Shown one piece after another: positions 1 to 6,794 of a stretch of DNA of 10,434 bases. Source of the stretch: Opitutia bacterium (GTDB lineage: Bacteria > Verrucomicrobiota > Verrucomicrobiia > Opitutales > UBA953). The stretch spans positions 1 to 10,434 of the forward strand of contig CANHHS010000050.1 of assembly GCA_947460445.1 (NCBI GenBank), in the 5' to 3' direction. A model generated the notes under the pieces. That model ran no database searches, was not told the DNA's origin, and saw only the letters and a program-made list of their open reading frames with translations. The position numbers and the translations under genes are program-made. Positions within the stretch are counted from its first letter, which is position 1; each line of letters opens with the position of its first letter.

Positions 1-393
1 ATCGGAGCCTTCATGGTCGGTGCCTACCAGGACATCATGGGCGACTTACACAATCTCTTCGGACGCGTGAACGAAGCCCACGTATTCTTGGAAGACGATG
101 AAGAAGACGGCTTCTACCTCGAGGAGACACTGGAGGGCTATAGCGTCGAGCGTATCCTCGGGATGATTCAATATAATGCCGAAGACCTGTGTCGCATGCT
201 CAAGCGTCAAGTCGATCGTGCGACCCGTGCAGACTCCGTGAAGCCGCGCGAAGGTGTCGCCATGGTTGACCTTTATGAGCGGTTGATTCGCGGCAAGACC
301 TACCTCATTCCGCATCGTAGCAAAAAGAAGTCTGAAAGCCGTAAAGCTAAGACGACCACGAAACGCAAACCAGCTCGGCGTTCGCGGGTTTAA
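1..393 (+). CDS. speA: Biosynthetic arginine decarboxylase, C-terminal part (5' end outside window)
   Basis: SpeA is a PLP-dependent enzyme that decarboxylates L-arginine to agmatine, the first step of the agmatine route to putrescine. The frame is open from base 1, so 130 C-terminal residues are visible and the start lies to the left. The segment GAYQDIMGDLHNLFGR (visible residues 7-22) matches the conserved GAYQE-x-G-x-HNLFG block of SpeA; by analogy with ornithine decarboxylase, its GAYQ tyrosine would contact PLP. The later pattern (acidic stretch, then VERILGMIQYNAEDL, then YERLIRGKTYL) also follows the order of the E. coli enzyme. The E. coli protein ends soon after the TYL motif, but this one continues for about 27 residues, the last 25 containing 13 Lys/Arg. 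The next gene begins 17 bases later on the same strand, and co-transcription is possible but not shown. Family assignment is firm; the role of the tail is unknown. Confidence 0.93.
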   Translation: MGAFMVGAYQDIMGDLHNLFGRVNEAHVFLEDDEEDGFYLEETLEGYSVERILGMIQYNAEDLCRMLKRQVDRATRADSVKPREGVAMVDLYERLIRGKTYLIPHRSKKKSESRKAKTTTKRKPARRSRV

Positions 394-410
394 GTTGGTA
401 CCCAGAAACA

Positions 411-2993
411 TTGACGTGCAGACGCTGTCCTAAAGCCGTGCGTCTATCTCTCTTAAGCCTATTGGTTGTTCGCCTTGTGGCTGCAGATGATCCTCTGCCT
501 GGTACGGTTTTTGACCCTATACCCGTAGCCCAAAAAACTGACTTCAACCCACCCAAGGATCCGCTCCGTCCTGCCGACTTCCCGCATTGGCAGGATTCCG
601 TTAACCGAGATCGCATCTTTGATTTCTATGCCAAAGAGGCCATTGCCTACCTCAATGAAAAACTGCCTGCCGGCATCCTTCCAGCCTATCTAGGGCTGGA
701 TGGCGGACGACAAGGTCATTGGGGCAATCAGAACGACGATGTCACATGGAAAGATGATCGATGGGGCACTTCGGACCATGGCAACCTCTTTAGCGGAGTC
801 TTCAAAGTTGCAGACCAAGTCGTCGCTAAAGGAATCTGGGTCCGAGAAGGTAATCTGAATGGCTGCTTTGACCCGAGCTCACTTTCTTTCCGTGTGAAAT
901 GGAAAGGTGAATTTCTTAAAATCAGTTCACGTCGACACGGTTTTAATAGTGCAGCCGAGATAATCGACGAACCATTCACATCGGAACCTGCCCGAAAACT
1001 GAATGCGGGTGATGCATATCACGGCTTCTACCGACAAGACGACACGGTCATCTTTAGCTACGCCCTTGGGGGTAAAGAGTACACGGAGACACTGAGTGGT
1101 GGCCGCAAGGAGCGTGACAGCATCGGACTCCGGCGCGGCGGTGCTACTCGCTGGCCAGGTTGGATTGAGACGTCAGGAAAAATCGGCGTCGGCGATGACT
1201 TCGCCATAGACACATTAGCGCTACCGCAGAAGAACCCTTATGGAACACTCTTCTTTGTTAGCGGCTTTGATTTTCTGTCCGACGGTTCAATAGCGCTATG
1301 CACCATGACGGGTGAGGTCTGGCTCGTACGCGGAATTGATACAACGCTTACAAAATTACGCTGGAAGCGCTTCGCCACCGGCCTACACCAGCCGCTCGGG
1401 CTAAAGGTGATCAACGGCGAAATACTCGTCATGGGCCGCGACCAGGTGACACGGCTTGTCGACTTAAATGCCGACGATGAAGCTGACTTCTACGAGTGCT
1501 TAACGAACGCGCAAACAACGTCCATTGGATCACACGACTACATTGTCGGCCTTGATACAGACCCAAGCGGTCGACTGCTTACCGCATCTGCGAACCAAGG
1601 GATACTGCGCATCACCCCTCCGCGTGGTATCGAAGTACTTGGCACTGGCCTACGTAACCCCAACGGCATTGCGGTATCACCGGATGGACGTTTCGTTGTT
1701 TCACAAGGACAAGAAGGTAACTGGACGCCCGCTTCCGCACTCTATCAAATCGATACTACAGAAAAAGGCCCGCCACCTTACTTCGGTTACCCTGGACCGC
1801 GGACGGGTCGCATAACCACTCCACCTCTTTTACAACTACCACGTGGTGTCGACAATTCGTGCGGTGGAGGCGTCTTTCTCTCCGAACGTTCTTGGCCCGA
1901 GTTGCACGGCAACGGAAACCTCATTCACCTTTCGTACGGTGCAGGCTGCGCCTTCCTCGTCACACGCGAGAAGGTAGACGGCGTCTGGCAAGGTGCCGCC
2001 ACGCTCATCACGGGGGCTTTTGAGTCAGGACCGCAACACGCACGTTTCAATCCGTACGACGGACAGCTTTATGTCAGCGGCATGGCAGGGTGGGGGACAT
2101 ACACACCAGCAGATGGCTGCCTGCAGCGCATCAGGCGCGTTGGTCGTGCACCTTTGCCCATTGCTCACGAAGTTCGCGCCGATGGTGTTATGCTACACTT
2201 TGACCAACCACTCGACGGCGATGTCGCCGCTGATGCACGTAAGCATTTTGCTCAGGCTTGGGACTATCGCTATGGACCAAGCTACGGCTCGCCCGAGTTC
2301 TCTATTAGCCAGCCCGACGTCATTGGACATGACGCATGGCCAGTTACATCGACGAAAGTTATGGATGATGGGCGCTCCATTTTCCTCGAGATTCCTTCTA
2401 TCTCCATTGCCAATCAAGTTCACCTCCATGTCGCGACCGGCAAAAATCGCTTCCGTGACGTTTTTCTTACCATCAATGCACTCGGTAAGCCGTACTTAAA
2501 CCCATTGACGAAAACTTCGGTTCATTCAGGTCATCCCAAGGCCGTCACTCCCGTCGACATTAAGACTGCATCCGTTAAATGGGAGTCCGAACTCTGCGGC
2601 TTACCTTTCCGTACGATCAACCTACGCACGGCCACTGGCTTACAATACGAGCAACGTGAATTACGTGCGGTCGCTGGCGAATACCTCGCACTGGTATTCG
2701 AAAATCCTGATGACATGCCCCATAACTGGGTGTTGACCGAAATGGGCGCCGCTGACGCTGTTGCGAAGTTGGCAGACCTTATGGTCGCACAACCTGATGG
2801 ATTTGCGCGCCACTACGTACCTGAGAGCAGAGATATTCTCTGCCACTCCCGACTGATGCTGCCACATACCCGTACGACTCTGTACTTTAATGCCCCGACG
2901 AAACCGGGTCGTTACCCTTACCTCTGCACGTTCCCCGGCCATGCCCAAATCATGCGCGGCGTTCTCGTCGTAGAGCCTGCTGGATCACGCTAA
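411..2993 (+). CDS. Secreted beta-propeller protein (DUF6797/sorbosone-dehydrogenase-like) with C-terminal azurin-type cupredoxin domain
   Basis: This 860-residue protein is predicted to be exported: residues 1-25 have basic residues followed by a Leu/Val-rich stretch and a likely cut near VAA-DD. Residues about 90-250 (GHWGNQNDD, WGTSDHGNLFSGVFK) resemble the DUF6797 region of Verrucomicrobia/Planctomycetes proteins. Residues about 265-580 look like a glucose/sorbosone-dehydrogenase-type propeller (LGTGLRNPNGIAVSPDG, then SCGGGVFLSERSWPELHGN). Residues about 730-856 form a cupredoxin: H771 (MPHNW), C839, H844 and M848 (CTFPGH-x3-M) match the azurin type-1 copper ligands and their spacing. 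Related large proteins often end in a cytochrome c domain, but no CxxCH is present here. A role in electron transfer from sugar or alcohol oxidation is inferred, and the substrate is unknown. The start is TTG with no clear Shine-Dalgarno; GTG at 438 would give a shorter but plausible signal peptide. The YHYH gene follows after 41 bases. Confidence 0.8.
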   Translation: MTCRRCPKAVRLSLLSLLVVRLVAADDPLPGTVFDPIPVAQKTDFNPPKDPLRPADFPHWQDSVNRDRIFDFYAKEAIAYLNEKLPAGILPAYLGLDGGRQGHWGNQNDDVTWKDDRWGTSDHGNLFSGVFKVADQVVAKGIWVREGNLNGCFDPSSLSFRVKWKGEFLKISSRRHGFNSAAEIIDEPFTSEPARKLNAGDAYHGFYRQDDTVIFSYALGGKEYTETLSGGRKERDSIGLRRGGATRWPGWIETSGKIGVGDDFAIDTLALPQKNPYGTLFFVSGFDFLSDGSIALCTMTGEVWLVRGIDTTLTKLRWKRFATGLHQPLGLKVINGEILVMGRDQVTRLVDLNADDEADFYECLTNAQTTSIGSHDYIVGLDTDPSGRLLTASANQGILRITPPRGIEVLGTGLRNPNGIAVSPDGRFVVSQGQEGNWTPASALYQIDTTEKGPPPYFGYPGPRTGRITTPPLLQLPRGVDNSCGGGVFLSERSWPELHGNGNLIHLSYGAGCAFLVTREKVDGVWQGAATLITGAFESGPQHARFNPYDGQLYVSGMAGWGTYTPADGCLQRIRRVGRAPLPIAHEVRADGVMLHFDQPLDGDVAADARKHFAQAWDYRYGPSYGSPEFSISQPDVIGHDAWPVTSTKVMDDGRSIFLEIPSISIANQVHLHVATGKNRFRDVFLTINALGKPYLNPLTKTSVHSGHPKAVTPVDIKTASVKWESELCGLPFRTINLRTATGLQYEQRELRAVAGEYLALVFENPDDMPHNWVLTEMGAADAVAKLADLMVAQPDGFARHYVPESRDILCHSRLMLPHTRTTLYFNAPTKPGRYPYLCTFPGHAQIMRGVLVVEPAGSR

Positions 2994-3034
2994 GTAAGGT
3001 GAAACTCTCAGCAGTGTTCTGGGGTTAGAAAGGT

Positions 3035-3997
3035 ATGTCACACCATCGCCTTCCTCTCGGCATCTTACTCGCTTGTAGCGTCGTTTTTGCCGCAACTAAA
3101 GATGCATTACCGCAGCCGCACGTTGTCATTACAGTTAAAGGTGATGTTCGCACGATCGAAACCAATGCCATTCCTAACCATGCTACTGGCAAATTTCCGA
3201 GTCCCGGAAATCCGAATACTATTTCAGCACAAAAATTGACATTCACGATGCCGGTTAATCCTAAGGCTAACGATAAACCCGTTAAAGCACAGGGTCCAAC
3301 GACATGGGGTGTCGCACTGAATGGCATACCGTTTGATCCGAATACCGCCGAGTATTGGAATCGCGACCGTAGCAACGGTTGGAACGAAGACTTAATGGGC
3401 GCGGTTGGCAAATTGGGCGCAGACCAAAGCAACGCGCACGTACAACCCGAAGGTACGTACCATTACCACGCAAAGCCTGTACTCCTCATTGAGGTGCTCG
3501 GTGGCGATAGTGGTCGTACGTTATTGGTCGGCTATGCCGCTGATGGTTTTCCAATTTACACGGCAAATGGTCACAAAGATCCCAAAGACTTAAAGAGTCC
3601 TATCATCGCTCTCAAATCAAGCTACCAACTCAAAGAAGGTAACCGCCCAAGTGGCACGGCGGGTCCAGGCGGAAAATATGACGGCAAGTACACAATCGAC
3701 TGGCAGTATGTGGCGGGGAAAGGCGAACTCGATGAAGCCAACGGACGGTTTGAGGTTACCGCAGAATACCCCAAGGGTACGTACGTATACCACATGACGG
3801 ACACTTTCCCTTACATCTCACGTATGTTTAAGGGTACACCAGACAGTAGCTTTAAAAAGGGTCCAAGCAATGGCGGCGGCACACGTAACGGCGGTGGACC
3901 TGGAGCAGGCGGCCAGGGAGGTGCACGTCGCGGTGGCCAACAAGGCGGGCAGGGTGGCGGCCAAGGCGGACCTCCGAGCGGTGGTGCACCCCAGTAA
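3035..3997 (+). CDS. Exported YHYH-domain protein with Gly/Gln-rich C-terminal tail
   Basis: This 320-residue protein belongs to the YHYH family, whose biochemical role is not established; the clustered His/Tyr residues suggest metal binding. Visible hallmarks are WGVALNGIPFDP (91-102), AEYWNRD (105-111), GTYHYHAKP (140-148), GYAADGFPIY (166-175) and the closing GTYVYHMTDTFPYISRMFKG (248-267). The N-terminus has a short hydrophobic stretch. Signal peptidase I could cut near residue 19 (VVFA-A), or LLAC at 11-14 could act as a weak lipobox that would anchor the protein as a lipoprotein. Residues 280-320 are low-complexity Gly/Gln/Pro with a few Arg. ATG at 3035 is preceded by GGGG at 10 bases and AGAAAGG at 1 base, so the ribosome binding site is weak. 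It lies 41 bases after the propeller-cupredoxin gene and is probably co-transcribed with it. It converges on lutC with a 6-base gap. Confidence 0.8.
   Translation: MSHHRLPLGILLACSVVFAATKDALPQPHVVITVKGDVRTIETNAIPNHATGKFPSPGNPNTISAQKLTFTMPVNPKANDKPVKAQGPTTWGVALNGIPFDPNTAEYWNRDRSNGWNEDLMGAVGKLGADQSNAHVQPEGTYHYHAKPVLLIEVLGGDSGRTLLVGYAADGFPIYTANGHKDPKDLKSPIIALKSSYQLKEGNRPSGTAGPGGKYDGKYTIDWQYVAGKGELDEANGRFEVTAEYPKGTYVYHMTDTFPYISRMFKGTPDSSFKKGPSNGGGTRNGGGPGAGGQGGARRGGQQGGQGGGQGGPPSGGAPQ
3872..3994 (+). repeat. Low-complexity Gly/Gln-rich coding repeat at the 3' end of the YHYH gene
   Basis: The last 41 codons of the YHYH gene are built from irregular GGQ, GGG and GGP units, encoded by repeated GGC/GGT/GGA and CAA/CAG codons such as ggccaaggcgg and gggcagggtggc. 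The units are imperfect, and no fixed period runs through the whole stretch. Such a tail is probably disordered, and such DNA is prone to length change by slippage. Confidence 0.75.
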
Positions 3998-4003
3998 GCA
4001 ACT

Positions 4004-4684
4004 TTAGCCGACGAGGATTAGGAAGAGTTCCTTGGGCCCGTGTGCGCCGAGCACAAGGATGCGCTCGATATCACCCGTTCGACTAGGCCCCGTAATAAAC
4101 GAGATCATGCTCGGCATATGATCGCTGTTGCGCTGCTGAATGAATGTAAAGGCATCCGAAAGATCACCCATCACTTGATCAACCCGTGCAATGACGACGT
4201 GGGCATGCGGCAGGATTGATAAAGACCTGCCACCGTTCGTTGAAGACGACACAATGATAGATCCAGTTTGTGCGACGATGGCTTCGCAGGTTGTGAGACC
4301 GGCGTCACAACTTTCAAGTTTCTGCTTATCAAATTCCGCATCAGCCTGCCAGGTCTCGCAACCGACATGCTTGATGAGTGCCTGCGTGTCCATGTGCGCA
4401 TGGTAGGCTAGACGTTTCCATTGCTTGGTACGGCTTAACTCAGCAAGCGCTAGCGAGGCCTGCGACATGTCAGCGACGCGGATGAGCTGTGCCTTAAGTT
4501 TAATGAGATTCTCAGTCAGTACAGTTAAGCGAGCATCCGGTGTCTCGCCACCGTCCGGCAACCAAGGCCTGCCTGCTTTCGCAGGGGTACCCGAAGCCGC
4601 GGTAGATTTTAAGTGAGGTTTAGCTGCAGGTAGACGCAAAGCTTCGCGAATGCGCTGCATGATGGTTTCTTGGGCCGACTTCAT
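4004..4684 (-). CDS. lutC: L-lactate utilization protein LutC (LldG), LUD domain
   Basis: LutC is the third component of the LutABC complex, which oxidises L-lactate to pyruvate in the cytoplasm; its exact role in the complex is not settled. The C-terminal half carries the LUD-domain hallmarks: AGLTTCEAIVAQTGSIIVSS, then GRSLSILPHAHVVIA, then FITGPSRTGDIERILVLGAH followed by GPKELFLILV. I chose ATG at 4684, giving 226 residues, because it overlaps the lutB stop as ATGA and has GGAAAGG 9 bases upstream. The longer reading from ATG at 4702 (232 residues) would start in front of that binding site and overlap lutB by 22 bases, so it is less likely. The region between the N-terminal helix and the LUD core (about residues 17-50) is rich in Ala, Pro and Lys and looks like a linker. 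It is the last gene of the operon, and no terminator hairpin is visible after it. Confidence 0.92.
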   Translation of the reverse strand: MKSAQETIMQRIREALRLPAAKPHLKSTAASGTPAKAGRPWLPDGGETPDARLTVLTENLIKLKAQLIRVADMSQASLALAELSRTKQWKRLAYHAHMDTQALIKHVGCETWQADAEFDKQKLESCDAGLTTCEAIVAQTGSIIVSSSTNGGRSLSILPHAHVVIARVDQVMGDLSDAFTFIQQRNSDHMPSMISFITGPSRTGDIERILVLGAHGPKELFLILVG

Positions 4685-6069
4685 GACTGCGAACCTTTCC
4701 ATTCATCACGGAATGATTTTTTAGGCGCCTCTGGCAATTCACGACTCTTCAACCACGTGCTCAAATATGGCAGCGGAAGTTTTTTAAGCAGGGGTAATGT
4801 CGCTCTGAAAACCTTACCACCAAAGGCAAAGAGTTTAGGCCGGCCAATGACCCAACCAAAGGCACCATGAAACAGACGATCGAAGAGACTGACATGTGCC
4901 AGTACAGCGTTGCGTCGGTTATGTAAAAGGTGGTGGTGAAGATCAATACGCACGGGGCATGCCTCGGTGCAGGCGCCACAGAGTGATGACGCACCTGAGA
5001 GGTGATTCCATTGCTGCAACCCGCGGAGGTGAGGCGTCAGCACCGAACCAATAGGGCCTTGGTAGGTTGTTCCGTAGGCGAAACCGCCAATGTTTTTGAA
5101 AATAGGACAGACATTGAGGCAGGCACCACAACGAATACAATGTAAGGCGTCGCGCTGTTCAGGGTCGGCGAGTAATGCTGTACGTTTGTTGTCGAGCAAG
5201 ACGACGTGGAATTCCGACGGGCCATCGGGTTCGCCTGGCTGACGTGGGCCCGCGTAGAGGGTGTTGTAGCACGTCATAGGCTGGCCTGCGCCTGCTGTTG
5301 CTAGCATCGGCAGAAGCACTGCGAGGTCATCCAATCGCTCGATGACCTTCTCGATACCTGCGAGAGCGATATGAACACGCGGCAAAGCGCATGTTAAGCG
5401 CGCATTGCCCTCATTTTCCGTGATCGAAATCTGACCTGTTTCGGCAACGAGAAAGTTTGCACCTGAGATACCTACGTCCGCATCGACATAAAGCTGCCGG
5501 AGGTGTCGACGGGCAATCATCGTCAATTCTTCGGGACTATCTGTCGCCGCCGTTCCAAGATGCTTGGTAAATAATTCGCTGATAGCTTCACGCTTCAGGT
5601 GCATGCACGGGAAAACGAAGTGGAAGGGTGGTTCTTTTCGGAGTTGCTGAATGAACTCACCCAGATCGCTCTCAACCACGCCGTAGCCCTCAGCTTCGAG
5701 TGCATCGTTGAGGTGAATCTCCTCGGTGGTCATGCACTTCGACTTGATGATAGCTTTGGCTCCTGCATCGCGACAGATCTTCGAAATAATCTCACGTGCC
5801 TCGGCGCTATCCCGGGCCCAGTGAATTTTTCCACCATTACGCTCAAAGTTGGTCGCAAAGGTCGTCAGTGTTCGATCTAGGCGGTTCACGGCATTCCATT
5901 TAGCCATGGCGGCAGCATCACGTGCCTGCTCCCAGTCGCGATAACGTGCCTTTTGCACATCACGACTGACATAATATCCACCCAATGCCTGACGCAGGAA
6001 ACCACGCTGAGCGACGTCGTCGGTTGCCACTTGGGCATCACTTAAAAACTGACTTCGTGGCGTACTCAT
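4681..6069 (-). CDS. lutB: L-lactate utilization iron-sulfur protein LutB (LldF)
   Basis: LutB is the iron-sulfur subunit of the LutABC L-lactate oxidation system. The 462 residues are close to the usual family length. The N-terminal LUD-like part (about 70-300) includes KSKCMTTEEIHLNDALEAEG, then DVGISGANFLVAETGQISIT and the ending DGPSEFHVVLLDNKRTALL. Two ferredoxin-type clusters follow: C311-x2-C314-x2-C317-x3-CP321 and C364-x2-C367-x3-CP371. Between them lies GPIGSVLTPHLRG, typical of the family. The C-terminal part (about 395-440) is hydrophobic and basic, as in other LutB proteins. ATG at 6069 overlaps the lutA stop as ATGA, and the lutB stop overlaps the lutC start the same way, so translation of the three is probably coupled. 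I see no convincing Shine-Dalgarno of its own within 12 bases upstream. The physiological electron acceptor of this family is not firmly known. Confidence 0.95.
   Translation of the reverse strand: MSTPRSQFLSDAQVATDDVAQRGFLRQALGGYYVSRDVQKARYRDWEQARDAAAMAKWNAVNRLDRTLTTFATNFERNGGKIHWARDSAEAREIISKICRDAGAKAIIKSKCMTTEEIHLNDALEAEGYGVVESDLGEFIQQLRKEPPFHFVFPCMHLKREAISELFTKHLGTAATDSPEELTMIARRHLRQLYVDADVGISGANFLVAETGQISITENEGNARLTCALPRVHIALAGIEKVIERLDDLAVLLPMLATAGAGQPMTCYNTLYAGPRQPGEPDGPSEFHVVLLDNKRTALLADPEQRDALHCIRCGACLNVCPIFKNIGGFAYGTTYQGPIGSVLTPHLRGLQQWNHLSGASSLCGACTEACPVRIDLHHHLLHNRRNAVLAHVSLFDRLFHGAFGWVIGRPKLFAFGGKVFRATLPLLKKLPLPYLSTWLKSRELPEAPKKSFRDEWKGSQS
4694..4700 (-). promoter_or_regulatory. 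Ribosome binding site for lutC
   Basis: On the minus strand this reads GGAAAGG and ends 9 bases before the ATG at 4684, which itself shares bases with the lutB stop. It is the clearest Shine-Dalgarno-like match in the operon and decides between the two candidate lutC starts, because the alternative ATG at 4702 directly abuts it. Confidence 0.6.
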
Positions 6070-6785
6070 GAGCCGTTGGCGAGAACCTCGGAGAGATGTA
6101 AGGTACGAATAGCCTTACCTTCGCGGGTGAGGTATCCGCCGATTTGGAGAAGACAGGATGGATCAGACGAAACAATGATGTCGGCACCGGAACGAACAAG
6201 GGCGTCGCACTTTACTTGTGCCATCGCCGTTGAAATCATTGGAAACTTTACCGAGAACATTCCCCCGAAGCCGCAACAAGTTTCCGCTTCTTCAGATTCG
6301 AGAAGGGTGAGGCCTTTGACCGCTCGTAGGAGTTGGCGTGGCTCTTCTTTAAGTCCCAACTCTCGCAGACCGTGACAGCCATCGTGGTAGGTTGCCTTGC
6401 CAGCAAAGGTCGCACCCACATCGGTGATTCCAAGTTTACGTACCAGAAATTCACCGAACTCAAAGGTGCGTGCAGCAAGATCCTGAGCTTCTTGAAGTCT
6501 AGGGTGACCTGCGAGAATTTCAGGGTAAAACTTCTTCATCATGGCAACACACGATGCTGATGGGCCGACGACGACCTCGGCTCCCTTAAAGACGTCAAGG
6601 GCACGTAGCGCAGCCGCACGGGCAACGTCCCAATGCCCAGAGTTAAAGGAGGGTTGGCCGCAGCAAGTCTGTGCGTCGCGAAACTCTACCTCATGTCCCA
6701 GTCTTTTTAACACCTGTGCACTGGCCATACCCACACGTGGTGTGAGTTGGTCAACGAAACAGGGAATAAAAAGAGAAACGCGCAC
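6066..6785 (-). CDS. lutA: L-lactate utilization protein LutA (LldE), CCG-domain protein
   Basis: LutA is the cysteine-rich subunit of LutABC and resembles the CCG-domain subunits of glycolate oxidase and heterodisulfide reductase. At 239 residues it has normal length and two CCG repeats. The first has C9 (FIPC), C41-C42 (TCCGQPSFNSGH) and C79 (PSASC). The second has C137 (YHDGCHGLRELG), C170-C171 (ETCCGFGGMFSVKFP) and C211 (SSDPSC). These are expected to bind an Fe-S centre with LutB. The start is GTG at 6785, 9 bases after the stop of the aldolase/dehydrogenase gene, with no visible Shine-Dalgarno. The next in-frame Met (residue 20) would remove C9, so GTG is the better choice. Its place directly behind a lactaldehyde-forming enzyme indicates that the lactate it handles comes from rhamnose (or a related deoxysugar) rather than only from outside the cell. 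Confidence 0.94.
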   Translation of the reverse strand: MRVSLFIPCFVDQLTPRVGMASAQVLKRLGHEVEFRDAQTCCGQPSFNSGHWDVARAAALRALDVFKGAEVVVGPSASCVAMMKKFYPEILAGHPRLQEAQDLAARTFEFGEFLVRKLGITDVGATFAGKATYHDGCHGLRELGLKEEPRQLLRAVKGLTLLESEEAETCCGFGGMFSVKFPMISTAMAQVKCDALVRSGADIIVSSDPSCLLQIGGYLTREGKAIRTLHLSEVLANGS

Positions 6786-6794
6786 GAAGGTTAA

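Noticed and set aside
1993..2499. Long open frame (168 residues) overlapping the propeller gene on the same strand.
   Set aside because: It is fully inside a clear gene in another frame, its product has no recognisable domain or balanced composition, and the host frame shows conserved motifs throughout.
2827..2843. Perfect inverted repeat with 7-base arms GCAGAGA/TCTCTGC and a 3-base spacer.
   Set aside because: It lies inside the cupredoxin part of a conserved coding region, has no T run after it and is too short to stand out from chance; no role as terminator or operator is supported.
2994..3034. Possible promoter or terminator between the propeller-cupredoxin and YHYH genes.
   Set aside because: No hairpin and no convincing -35/-10 pair can be seen in 41 bases.
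3452..3461. Palindrome GGTACGTACC, with a near copy GGTACGTACG at about 3776.
   Set aside because: Both encode the same Gly-Thr-Tyr triplet within the two YHYH-type motifs (GTYHYH and GTYVYH), so protein constraint with shared codon choice explains them better than a binding site.
4571..4584. Small hairpin CCTGC-tttc-GCAGG.
   Set aside because: Only a 5-base stem inside lutC, and the flanking bases do not extend the pairing.
4684..4702. Longer lutC start at ATG 4702.
   Set aside because: The ATG abuts the GGAAAGG site that is well placed for the ATG at 4684, and the latter gives a standard ATGA overlap with lutB.
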